DNA from: Tillandsia leiboldiana
Lineage: Eukaryota; Streptophyta; Magnoliopsida; Poales; Bromeliaceae
NCBI GenBank assembly: GCA_029204045.2
Contig: CM055073.1
Location: 29,622,599 to 29,686,598, forward strand
Length of the DNA stretch: 64,000 bases
Reading direction: 5' to 3'
Shown here: positions 50,736 through 61,451 of the stretch, one piece after another
Layout of the letters: each line of letters opens with the position of its first letter
How positions within the stretch are numbered: the first letter of the stretch is position 1
Position numbers and translations under genes: made by a program
The notes under the pieces: generated by a model
Told to the model about the DNA's origin: nothing
Seen by the model: only the letters and a program-made list of their open reading frames with translations
The model's database searches: none

Positions 50736-53106
50736 CTACTCCGGAGTGGCACTCGAGGGGAGCGACCCGCTCGAATCAAAAGTAACCCATGTCCAACAGC
50801 TCTGTCATGTATCTCAGTCAATCAGGCAGAAGTCGACACTATGCTCAAAGTGGAGACTCACTCAATCCACACTGCAAAACCTAACCCCAACTGATGCATA
50901 ACACTAATCGGTCCAACCGCCCACAGTTCGCGGTTGCCAATACACTAACCCGAGTCGATAATCTGGTGCTATCCCACCCGACTCAACAAATCACTGTCTC
51001 ACTCACTGGCTGGAATCTACACAGCTGAGACTCACTGTCACTATGACAGCTCACAGCACAAAACCCACTGGCTGGAGATGCTCTACAGCCAGGATCGGCC
51101 CACAACTCAGGGCTAACAAATCTGGTCGGACAACACTCAACGACCCGGGACTACCGTCAACTTCGACGGTTCCCAACCACAGAACATCAACCCAACCTGC
51201 AGACTCACAGACAGGATAAACTCCACAACAAACGCAGAGAAGGGTCCGGGAACCCCGAAAAACTAGAACCTACAACCCTAATCAAACAAGAACAGGTCCT
51301 AGGCATAGCCTCTCGTTGTTCTCGTCCCCAAAGAAAAAAAGGCAGACCTTGGAACCCAGACCACTCGAATCATCTCGGGTGGTTAAATTTATCAGAAAAA
51401 AGTGATATTTCTTATTGAAAGCCCTTTAATCTGAAAGAAAACCATATTTAATGATTTTTAGTTTTTTTTAGAAAAACAATTAAAAACAAGTTTTATATCC
51501 AAGCCTCATAGAGCTAATGCCTTTGTCCAATCAAACAAGAACAGACTCGGCGACTCTACGATGCTCGGAAGAAAACATTGGTAGACTAAAATCATATGTG
51601 TGTCCAAAAATAGTTCTGAGTTCAAGGTCCTGCTATCACTGGTATATAGCTGCCACTGACACAGTGGCGATAATAAAACAAGAAACCAAAACATCTCGGG
51701 ACCGCCGTTTACCCAAACGGCTCTCGCCACAGATGATCAATCAACTACTTCTGCTCCCAAGCACGAGTGTAAAATGCATCCCACACTAAAGGAATCCCGA
51801 CCACTCGGCCCACTACCCGGGCGAGTAAAACACTATGTCCAGGAAAAAATAAGAAGTGTGGATGTCTAAAGCAGAATAAACCTAGCCCAAGTTGGAGTTT
51901 TCTACAGTCTGGCTGAACATGCTGCATATGACGGAGGTGCTAGGTCAAGTTCCAAGACAACAATAATTTTACAGATAGTAGGAAACAAGAGATCGCATGA
52001 TCATCAAATAACTCTAGAATCAACGGCTGTCACATTCTAGCATGCTACACAGGAATATCACTATCATGCATGGTCCTACTATAGCAGATTTAATGCGCAT
52101 TCCATCAATCTTGGAGACAGGGCCACCCACCTGAAAACGCTAACTGTCCAAGGTTCCACAGCTGAAAAATACCAGGAAATTAATTTGTCCAAATCCAATG
52201 GGTTCAGCAATACCCGCAAACCCTCCTGGGTACAATACAAAGCTAACAGTTACACTTAATTCCATAATTTACCCAAATACACACAATCTGAAAATCAGTC
52301 CCAAAGATGCCACTTTTTCACCTGAAAACAATGCTCCAAAAATTTCAATAAAAATACCACGGCGATCCTCGCGTCGAGACCTTCGAAACGGGTACCTGCA
52401 CGTCCAATTCTGAGCCCCGTAGGCCGAGTTACAAATTCCACAACACAGGGTGCGCAAAACTTCACAATCTCACAACTGTAAGAATCAGCACAGTAAAAGG
52501 GGAAACAGTATACCTTCGAGCAAGCCTCAGAAAAATCCCTGAAAAATACGATGATAATCCTCGCGACGAGTAGATGCAAAAAGTGCATAGGCTCGTCTCG
52601 ATCCGACGCTCGAGTGCGGAGATAAAATTCCGGCAAGGGGCTGCTGTCCAAAAACTCCACCATCAAAACAGCGGCTTAGAACTGTCTCGAAAACCATGCC
52701 ATAAACTCTGAATCCAGCAAGATAATCAACACGAAAGTCGAAGACGTACCTCTCGTGAATCCACTGCCGCAAGAATCGTCCAAAAACACTGTCGGAGTAG
52801 CTCTGTGGACCTTTCAGACCAAACAGCGACGATAACGGGCCTCCGATGAACGATCGTCGCTCCGCGCTACGATGCTGAAATCGTCGACGCCGTGGCTTCC
52901 AAAAATTCCGGGCCTCTGCCAGAAGATGCGCAACACGAAGATCTCCAACTTTGCTAAAGGGGCCAAGGGCAGGGGAGCTCGGGAAAGGGGGCAAAAAGCC
53001 CCAGCAAGCAGCCTATTTATAGGCCCAGCCCGAAAAAATCCAACTTTCGAATTTTGGCCCAAAAACCGGGCGCCCGGGCATTCCGGGCTGCTACAGTAAC
53101 GGGCCC

Positions 53107-53680
53107 TGTGACGCCCCACTTCCCAGGGGGTCACCCATCCTAGAACTACTCTAGCTCTAGCACGCTTAACTCTCATGTTCCTCTTGGATCTTGCTACCAT
53201 CCAAAATGCTATAGCCGGGTTAGAGATTTAGTCCTATTATATCATTTATATAGAGGACTAATCCAAATTCCGGGGGTGTCACATTCTTCCCCCCTTTAAG
53301 CCCTGACGTCCACGTCAGGCTCAAGCACACTCACAAGCACCAGGCGATGTGAGACTCGTCTCGCTACCCTTAGCCGACCTTGTGAGGAGCTGCACTCCAC
53401 TCACAACGGTCATTAGCCGGGGAGCCTCGCTCTACCCGCTATAACCCTGGCTCAGCCGAGACTCATCTCACATTTCCGGCTGGTGAATGGCTCTGATACC
53501 AACTGTGACGCCCCACTTCCCAGGGGGTCACCCATCCTAGAACTACTCTAGCTCTAGCACGCTTAACTCTCATGTTCCTCTTGGATCTTGCTACCATCCA
53601 AAATGCTATAGCCGGGTTAGAGATTTAGTCCTATTATATCATTTATATAGAGGACTAATCCAAATTCCGGGGGTGTCACA
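53107..53680 (-). mobile_element. Second Cassandra TRIM, nested in solo LTR A
   Basis: LTRs at 53107-53283 and 53504-53680, 177 bases each and apparently identical. Target duplication ggccc at 53102-53106 and 53681-53685. The primer-binding site for initiator tRNA-Met is at 53489-53501 (minus). Each LTR has the 5S rRNA-like box A, intermediate element and box C. Identical LTRs and an intact duplication indicate a young insertion. It sits in the GC-rich promoter-side part of the LTR, about 85 bases upstream of its TATA box in the minus sense. Confidence 0.95.
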
Positions 53681-54126
53681 GGCCCGGCCCGTTACTATTC
53701 ACGCCCGGAAGTCTCCCAGCCCGCCACACGTCCACCCAAACAGCAAACAACTGTTTGGGCCAACGGCGCTGCACCGCGTGGCCGACGCTGGTGCCGACAC
53801 GTGGCGCCCACGCCGGGAGCCGCGGGTCAGCGCGCCCACGTCGCGCCCACGCTCGCCTGTCGGGCACGCAGCCCGAGGTACCTGCTCCCTGCACCGTGGA
53901 CCGCGCGCACAACACCACCCAACCACGTGCTGCCACGTGTCCACCCCCGGTCCACCGTGCACCCGCGCCTTTCCCGTGGACCGCGCCCACTGCGCCCGCC
54001 AACCGGGTGCCGCCACATGGCCAGCGCCCGGGTGCACGCCTCCGCGGTGGACCGGGCGCCAACGCCGCCGCCAGCCGCCGCGCTCCGCCGTCCGCCGCCG
54101 CCGCCGGCGCTTCTCCGGCCGCCGGA

Positions 54127-54227
54127 ACAGTACCAAATCACCTCGAAAACCGTGTTTTCGCGTCCGGGCTCCGAAAAATACAAATAAATAGTGTTTTCGC
54201 GTCCGGGCTCCGAAAAATACAAGTAAA
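54127..54227. repeat. Tandem duplication of about 44 bases
   Basis: Two copies of gtgttttcgcgtccgggctc plus cgaaaaatacaa and aaatag, side by side. Other LTR A copies have one. Confidence 0.85.
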
Positions 54228-54528
54228 TAGTCCATCTTGACCGTTTTCGCGCGCTGAATCCAAATCCGCTATCCGTTCTGTCAAATTCAACTTCTAAAAT
54301 TTGCCGAAAATTCCCGGGAAGGTGAGCTTGATCCATTTTTCGCACCGGGTCCATTTCTTGATTCCAAAACACGCGCAGAAACCTCAATCACCTACAATGG
54401 GCTTCCTGCAAGCAATCATGCTTCCATTTACACCAGGAATCCATTTCCGGGGCCCGACACCCGCACAAACACTCCCAGAAGCTACTATTCCAACCATAAA
54501 CTCTTAAGTGGGGATTCGGGTCCTCACA

Positions 54529-55035
54529 GGTCGTCTCTCCCTCAAACACAGGTGGGTCGTATTTTCGGAAATCCGCCAAATTCGCTCTCACCCTGTCCCG
54601 TTCAGTCGGCTGAACAGACGCTTCCCTCGCGGCGACGGTGGGCACTACGGGAGTAGGTAATATCACAGTCTCTCTCAAACGGGCTTCGGATGTGGCTCCT
54701 AGCGTAGGTCCCGAAGCCGCCGGCGTTGGGGCTACAGAAGGCGCTGCAGGCTGAACCAGCGGTACCCCGGTTGTCGCGGTCTGAGGAGGGGCGATCGTGG
54801 TCTCGCCATCTACTACCGGCGGTCCCGTCGTAGGTGCAGTTGGCCCGGATGGAGGGGCCTGGGCGACCACCACTGACGTAGCTAGTTGCTGCGTCAATTG
54901 ACGTACATGTTCTGTGAGGGACGCAAGCTGTTGGGCCATCTCTCGCAGTTGTTGCCGAAGAAGCTGATTCTCCGCAGCCGTCGGTGCCGTTCCCTCTGCC
55001 CCTGCGTCATCAATTGATGACCTGGTCCGGGCCAT
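54529..55035 (-). pseudogene. Element B gag N-terminal part
   Basis: Starts with MARTRSS at 55035 (an ATG at 55104 lies in frame upstream, but MARTR-like starts are usual for this gag family). It contains a leucine- and glutamine-rich segment (about residues 20-50, LLRQQLREMAQQLASL) that may form a coiled coil, a long Pro/Thr/Ala-rich linker, then a FRKYDPPVFEGE motif leading into the gag domain. The frame meets the solo LTR at 54533. The rest of gag is at 48860-49785. Residues read beyond 54529 belong to LTR sequence. Confidence 0.85.
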
Positions 55036-55238
55036 TATCTCTACATACAAAGAAACTAAGTTAACCCTAGACTGAACTGATCTAGCACCTTGACCGACGA
55101 TCAACCGGGACTTTATTCCCCCCTCCCCCAGAACACTCGTGCTCTACGCACATATTCCTTGATTATCTCATTGGTTAGTTGCTAGTGGCATTGTACTTTG
55201 TGGATGTTGGTCACCGGCTACTGTGGTTAAAGTCGTTT

Positions 55239-55251
55239 CTCTTTGATACCA
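55239..55251 (-). promoter_or_regulatory. Primer-binding site of element B
   Basis: The minus strand reads TGGTATCAAAGAG seven bases inside the LTR boundary at 55259. Eight bases match the initiator tRNA-Met site perfectly; the rest has changed. Confidence 0.75.
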
Positions 55252-55258
55252 TAAAATC

Positions 55259-57676
55259 TGTCACATCCCGGGGGGTTTAAAATAAGCGAAAAACGTGCAC
55301 ATTTTTTTTTTTTTTTTTATAAGTACACCCGCCGGGCACGTGCGCAGATCCGCCACATACGTGAGAGTCCTCGATAAGCCAGGTAGAGTGACCCTTGCAC
55401 ATGCACGGCGTAGGGAAGTACAAAAAACACTTTAACCACACTAGCTAAGTACGAAAGAGAAAGAAGAAGTAGCCAAACGACATTTCTAATAAGGCCACCA
55501 AGTTTAGAAAGGATAAATTCACGGGTTGCAAAACGGTGCCCACACGACACTTAGATTTTATTAAACATTTTCGCAATCTTTTTACTTGATTTGAAAAGAG
55601 TGGCCGAATCAACGAGTAAAGGAATAACGTTCATCCACAATAAAACACAGTTCAAATCCAACATCCACAATAATGAACCACACGCACATAAGCTAACTAA
55701 CCGAAATAATCAAAACGTAAGTAAAAGAAAGGTCACCAGCCCCTAATCGGGGCTAAAATCATCGAGTCGCGGCCTCACCGTCGTCCCGGATCCCACCCCT
55801 GACCGAACCTGTCACAGTGTGGGAAGTCAGTGACCAAATAGTAAGAGGTAGATGCAAAGCATATAAGATGCTATAAGTACTGAAAGGAAAGTGAACCGAT
55901 AAACCAGAGCATCCAAAACTCCCTCTCATGAATCCACAGTATACCTGTAGGTCAGAACGGAACACCTGCCAATAGGTCTAAGGACCCCCAGCGAACAGAA
56001 ACACCTTGCTCTCACCTTGGTGCTTTTAACCCCTCAACAATACTTGTGCAGCACCTTAAGTAACCGTAAGGGGTCCCCACCACGTCACCTTGTGGGGTAC
56101 ACGGGTCAACGTACCACCTCTCCGAAAAAGTACACCGATGCGGTGGCCAAACCGCTGGTGTGCGCGTAAACAGCCATGAGCATAAAGACCGAAGTCGGTG
56201 TGTGATATAGAGCACCACGACACCAGTCGCAACAGATAGTAATAAATGGATACTCATGCGAAAAATGGTTAGTTGAAAACCATCAGCACATCAACTTTAC
56301 TCTTTCTTAGAACATGATGAGACCTCACTTTTAAAAAAAAACGCACGAAAAGGATACCCACCTTGAATCGCATTGAACAAACACCTGTAATCGTCCTGCG
56401 CCCTTGCACGACTCCCGGACCCCTAAAAGTCCCCAACAGAAAACATCAGTAACACCTAACTTAAAAACCCAGACCACCCGAGTAAAAACCGAGACTAGAA
56501 AACGCAAGAGAAGAAATAAAACAGGGCGGCGGCGACTTGGCAACGGCGGCGCAACGGCGAACAGTGCGGCCCCGCGCCGCGCGGGTACCTACCCCGCGCG
56601 GGCGCCGCATGCGGTGCGGCCCCGCGCCGCCCGGGTACCTACCCCGCGCGGGCGCCGCATGCGGTGCGGCCCCGCGCAGGCACCAGCCCCGAGCGGCGCG
56701 CCGCATGCGGTGCGGCCCCATGCGGCGCGGCCCCGCGCGTGCACCAGCCCCATGCGGCGCGCCGCATCCGGTGCGGCCCCATGCGGCGCGGCCCCGCGCG
56801 GGCACCAACCCCTCGCGGGCGCGCTGCCCGCGGAGCGGCCCCTCACGGGCGCGCTGGCCGCGGAGCGGCCCCGCGCGGCGCCCCATGCGGTGTGCCCGCG
56901 GGCCGCAGGCGGTGCGGCGGCGGTCACGTGGCGGCGGCGCGTCCGTACACCGCAGCGGCGGTGCTCTAGGGCATCGCGGCGGCGACGGCAAATGCGAAAC
57001 AAAGCAAAGAACGGCGAAACCCTACAAGCCAAAACGCCGAACCCTAAAAGCCAAAAAAAACGCCGAACCCTAAAACGACGATACGCGAGAGATAAACGCC
57101 GCTAACCTTGATCTATCGGAGAAGATGATCCGTTCCCGTTCCTCGCGGTGGTGAGGATCCGGACCCGCTCCCCGTTGACGGTAACGTCCCGTTCCCGGCT
57201 TCCAGCACGTTGATCGAAGAAGATCCGGGTTCCGTTTCTTTTTTCTCTCTTTTCTCTTCGATTAGGGTTACTTTTTTCTTAGAGGGTAAATAAAATAATA
57301 TATTTAATTTTCTTATTTCTCATACATACAATAAATCCCTATCAGCGACAAACGGGATTCACAAACTAACTTCTAGATAAGAGTGCCACCTAAGCCAAGT
57401 TCTAAACTAGTCGGCGCGGATTTTGATGCACCAAAACTTTAACGGGTTCGACTTATCCGATCATACTCGTTAACACAAAATGCTCAATCTGGAAAATCCG
57501 TAAGTCAGATTTCAGATCCGATCCCTCCGCCATTCACCATTTCACGGGCTCTATCAAGGAAAAATATCCGCAAACCACCACGATCTACCCAGGAAAACTT
57601 GATAATTTATTTATCCTAATAAACTAATTTATTAAAAAGAAAATAAAAAAATGACAGAAAAAGTCATGATACTACA
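55259..57676 (-). repeat. LTR B, 5' LTR in minus-strand sense
   Basis: 2418 bases, collinear with 39136-41476. The GC-rich array at 56560-56910 has a different number and order of units. The inner end reads tgtcacatcccgg (gcc to atc relative to the other LTR). Confidence 0.9.
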
Positions 57677-57681
57677 CTATT

Positions 57682-57841
57682 CCTCTTATTCGCCATTATC
57701 AAACAAACCAAACACAATTTTTTTTATCCCTAAAACTAATCTAATAACCAACCAAATACTTTTTTACAATAGTTTCAGCTAATTTTCAAATTTATACTTA
57801 TTCATGAAACAACCAGCTCTCTCTTATCCCACTACCAAACG
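57682..57841 (+). mobile_element. Candidate right end of the Harbinger-like transposon
   Basis: AT-rich subterminal sequence ending cttatcccactaccaaacg. The last nine bases are the inverse of cgtttggta at 30871-30879. No clear 3-bp target duplication was established. Confidence 0.35.
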
Positions 57842-58074
57842 AAGCCCTAGGGTCCAGATAAAACCTCAATGTGTATGGATTGGTACTTCAACTACATCAG
57901 AAAGTGGTAGATAGTTATAATAGAAAATAACAATAATATTAAATTATTAATATAATTAATACTTCTTCATACAACTATATTTAAAAGTTCAACCAAGAAG
58001 ATTTAGCCCCATGCTACTCTAGTTGTTAAACACAAGAGTAAGCAAGTCACTCAGGAAACCCAGTAAAGTGTTCT
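57842..58074. other. Intergenic, nothing recognised
   Basis: AT-rich spacer between the nested block and a MITE-like element. Confidence 0.5.
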
Positions 58075-58268
58075 GGCTCTGTTTAGTTTTTAAGAAAGTA
58101 TTTTTTTAAAAAAAACATAGTTCCAGATTTCATGAAAAATTCTGCTTTCCATTTTGTAGATTTTTGTATCTGAAAAACAAACCTTATGAAAAGAGTGTTT
58201 TCCATAGAATTTTCATTTTTTCCACGAAAAACAGTTTTCCGCAATTTTTGAGGAACCAAACACCCCCC
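58075..58268. mobile_element. Short MITE-like element
   Basis: About 194 bases with roughly inverted ends (ggctctgtttagttttta and, inverted, ggggggtgtttggttcctc) and A/T-rich, partly palindromic interior (aaaaacagttttcc). No coding sequence. Family uncertain. Confidence 0.4.
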
Positions 58269-59137
58269 TTGAAACTATTTAGTATCCCAATATTATTATA
58301 TACTACTTGGTTTTGCAACATCTTCATTGATGAGGGAATAGTAAATTTTGATCAGAGAATATGATAAAACACAGGCTTTTAACTGTCCCCTTTAATTCCA
58401 TGCATTTCCAAGCAACAAAGATTTCTCCAGAATCAGGTTTCCAACAAGTTCAATGGTATTTTTTATACAATAATTGCCCAAAATCATTAGAATATATGCA
58501 GCATAACTCAGAACACAACATAACCCAGGTACCATAATCTCATGAAGCATTCACCAGAAGATGTAAGAGAACAAGAACTTTTAAGAGTTCAAAACTTGAG
58601 AAATGCAAATTTGATCAATAATGTGAAAGGAATAAAAAAAAGAGGCTTCACTAAAATGTTTACCAATCACATCTTTTTTTTTTCCATTCACATACAAGTA
58701 ACTAATATTTCTTCCTCTAAATCCTGCTAATATACTCTTTTATCTGATATCATGAAAATCAGATTCCAACTAGCATTAGCTTTTTCTGAGTGACTGTTTA
58801 ACTTGGTGAATCAACTGAAGCTTTTGCTTTAGTATATACTAAAAGAAGGAAAAGGATTGGAAAGGAAAAATATAACTGTGGAAGTAGCTTGCATGACAAA
58901 TTCCCACAGAAACCAGGCAAATGTGTTCTTTAAAGGCAACAGGCAACACATACATACATAAAGTACTGCTTTAACAGCTTGCGAACAAAACAGATTCCTT
59001 TATTGGGTGGTGACAGTAAGGCAACTTGCCTGATTTCTTTAGGCTAAAAAACAAATATGTACATCAGCTTTTTTGCAGCATAGGTGTTGCCAACCAACAT
59101 AAGGAGAAGTTCTTTATTTGCCAATTTACTAACCACA
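58269..59137. other. Intergenic, no gene recognised
   Basis: AT-rich, unremarkable. The short frame at 58542-58730 has no domain and no supporting context. Confidence 0.5.
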
Positions 59138-59596
59138 CTATGGGGCTGTTTGGTTGCATGTAATTACAACTGTAGCAGATTCAAATCCGATGTTTAGTTA
59201 GATGTATTTTTGAATTCGACTCATGCACTTCGATCTGCATGCGGAAGCCCAACTACAGCAGTTGGAACTACCCATATTGACCGCAGTTCCAACTGCAGCA
59301 ATTGGAGAGAGTAACATTAAACTAAGATAATTAAATTTGCCTTCCTAATTACTTTTTAAACAGAGAATATTTTTCGCTCTACATTGGAGGTAATCTCACC
59401 ACTTTATATGCAATGAGATAATTTTTTTAAAAAAAATACACTTCTCAACTGCACTTCTCAATTGCATACGAACAAACAAATTATTTATAATTATAGCACT
59501 TTCTACTGCATCTAACCAAACAAGATACATGCAGTTTGTAACTGTTGTATTTCCAACTATACTATGTTTCTAATCATCCAACCAAATGATCCCTAT
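59138..59596. mobile_element. MITE with Harbinger/hAT-style ends
   Basis: A 453-base element (59141-59593) with imperfect terminal inverted repeats (ggggctgtttggttgcatg against gggatcatttggttggatg) and flanking tat on both sides. The interior is non-coding and A/T-rich. The GGGNNTGTTTGGTT-type end is common in plant Harbinger MITEs. Confidence 0.65.
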
Positions 59597-61022
59597 GTAT
59601 CAAATTTTGGCTAGATTTCACGCATTTAAGTGGTGCATCAAACACTTTATCCACCATGAGAACGATAAATGACGGAATTCCTCTGTTTCTTTAAATTTCA
59701 TGAATCGATGTAAGCTAATGATAGAGACAATCATTTATGTTCAAACCATATGAGGAAGAACGACTGTTATTATGTTTCGAAAGACACTCCAACAAAGAAA
59801 GCTATAACCGCTATATGGCACTTCTTCCTTTTTTGCCGCTAATAAAGCTCCTATATTTGCTCTCGAGCCTATTATTGGGGGGAATTGTTTGTTGCAATAG
59901 TAAAAACTCTTGGTTTTTCAGTTATACGTTGTTGAATCTTGAGAGCGGCCACTACATGCAATTCGCCGAAGCGTGGAAGGTTAATATTATCACCAAACAC
60001 TTCCTCCCGTTTTTTTTTTCCCTCTCTCGGAAGTAGTAGTGCCCCACTTTGATGGGAACATAACTGGGCAATGTCTTTGCTTCTTTTTTTTTTATTTCCC
60101 AATGATTTAGACATCTCAAATGTTTTGTGGCAACAAGATTCCTTTTCTAGAAGTTGGCTTCAAATTCGTTACTTTAATCACAAATCACTAAAAGGGAATC
60201 AAAAGTAGCAGAAGGGCTTTTCCAAAGATAAAAACTATTTGTTCTACACCTCACAAAACAAAAGGCTAAGATACTGCAACTTGTCATAACATGAAATTTT
60301 AAATCCCAAACTAAATAGCAAGCATCCAGGGCTAATAACCAGAATTTAATCAAGCATAAGGAATTTGGTTCAAAAATTTTACAGAATATCGGTTAAAATG
60401 CATAGAGACCTCTTCAGCTATAATCCATTTTAAAAAAGACCCATAAACTTCTTTTGTTTTTTTAAAAAAAAATTGAGATGTTTTGATTTGAGTTATTTTA
60501 GCCAATCAAATTCGTGATTTCATTAAAATTAATAGCTCAATCAGCTATTAGTTGTTAATTAGTAACAAATTGACAGTTTATTCAGCTGAAAAGTAGATTA
60601 AGCAGTGAAATTTGATGAAGCCACTAATTAATTTACGGTAATTCCCAATTCGATTAGTCAAATATCCCAAATCAAAACAAACAAAAGTTCCCATTTCAAA
60701 ATGGCCTACAGTTGTGGTGTTCTCGATTCGTCATACAATTTTTACCTAAAAGATATCATCTATACTACGAATCGCAATAACATCAAATGCTATATAACCG
60801 ATAATCACGACACGAGTTACATAATAAAGATAAAAATGAATTAGATAATTGATTTCTAACAACTAACACTGACAATTACAACTATATTAACCAATAACAA
60901 TGATGTTCCAATTGGGTGCGTCAAATTTCGACATAAACCAAGGATAACAATATAGGGATATAGAGAGCATTAAAGATCTAACTAAGACGAAAGAGATCCA
61001 CAAATGCGTAAATTTGTCGACC
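59597..61022. other. Region 3' of the SAP gene
   Basis: AT-rich. A 99-codon plus-strand frame at 59737-60036 is leucine-rich and hydrophobic in the middle but matches nothing I know. The 3' untranslated region of the SAP gene lies in the upper few hundred bases on the minus strand, but its end cannot be fixed. Confidence 0.5.
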
Positions 61023-61451
61023 TTAAATCTTGATTATCTTAGCAGCTCTAACCACAGGGTTGTTCCGCGCGATCTCCTCCCGCCCCGCGGCCTTGTAATC
61101 GAAGGAGCAATCGTGGGCATCGGAGTACCGATGGTGCGTGCAGAAGAGGTCTCCGCAGCGGCACCGGAACGCGGTGAGCCCGACCTTTTTGCGGCAAATT
61201 AAGCACCTATTGGTGGACTTAACAGGGGTTTCGGTTGCGATTTCGCTCTCGGGTTTCCGCTTGTGGGGTACTGGAAAGGGTGGTTCAGATGAAGGGCTTT
61301 GGGTCTTTTCGGGCTTCTCGGAGGGGAGCTCCTCAGAGGGTTTGAGAAACAATGGAGGGGTAGTTGGAGGAGAAGGAGAGTTTGAGGAAGAAGATGAGGG
61401 TTTGAGGATCTCGGCGTCGTCTTTGCCAAGGTTGCAGCTTTCTCCTGCCAT
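61023..61451 (-). CDS. AN1 zinc-finger stress-associated protein (SAP15-like)
   Basis: The frame gives 142 residues with no intron. The AN1 zinc finger occupies about residues 83-115 with all eight ligands present: C83, C86, C97, C99, C104, H107, H113 and C115. It is followed by the conserved FDYKAAGREEIARNNP segment and an AAKIIKI C-terminus, the usual end of plant SAPs. The N-terminal half has a GKDDAEILKPSS stretch and a Ser/Pro/Glu-rich, probably disordered linker. There is no A20 finger, unlike most plant SAPs. The overall layout recalls rice SAP15. SAPs are cytoplasmic or nuclear proteins tied to stress responses and ubiquitin signalling; AN1 is a zinc-binding protein-interaction domain. 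The start is supported by an in-frame TAG three codons upstream (61458-61460). No neighbouring gene appears linked to it. Role in this organism is inferred. Confidence 0.93.
   Translation of the reverse strand: MAGESCNLGKDDAEILKPSSSSSNSPSPPTTPPLFLKPSEELPSEKPEKTQSPSSEPPFPVPHKRKPESEIATETPVKSTNRCLICRKKVGLTAFRCRCGDLFCTHHRYSDAHDCSFDYKAAGREEIARNNPVVRAAKIIKI

Larger units (their letters stand above)
49791..54528 (-). mobile_element. Solo LTR of family A, minus orientation, with nested Cassandra
   Basis: Target duplication ggtcg at 49786-49790 and 54529-54533. Total length is 4738 bases, or about 4.16 kb without the Cassandra insertion, matching LTR A. It is more diverged than the other full copies and has its own repeats: a 38-bp unit array at 50595-50735 and a 30-bp duplication at 50395-50455. 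The TATA box (53013-53022) and hairpin (50192-50217) are intact. It splits gag of element B, and its length keeps the two gag halves in the same phase. Confidence 0.92.
39131..57681 (-). mobile_element. Gypsy retrotransposon B, complete ends, interrupted by nested insertions
   Basis: LTRs at 39136-41476 (2341 bases) and 55259-57676 (2418 bases), with a perfect target duplication ctatt at 39131-39135 and 57677-57681. On the minus strand the order is 5' LTR, primer site, gag, protease, reverse transcriptase, RNase H, integrase, chromodomain-like tail, polypurine tract, 3' LTR: the order of Ty3/Gypsy chromoviruses. Removing the two nested solo LTRs leaves an internal region of about 5.1 kb and an element of about 9.8 kb, normal for the family. 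The coding region is dead (stops, frameshifts, two insertions). It lies within the candidate Harbinger element. Confidence 0.93.

Noticed and set aside
52814..53200. 128-codon minus-strand frame crossing LTR A and Cassandra
   Set aside because: It is a chimera of two mobile elements created by the Cassandra insertion and has no recognised domain.
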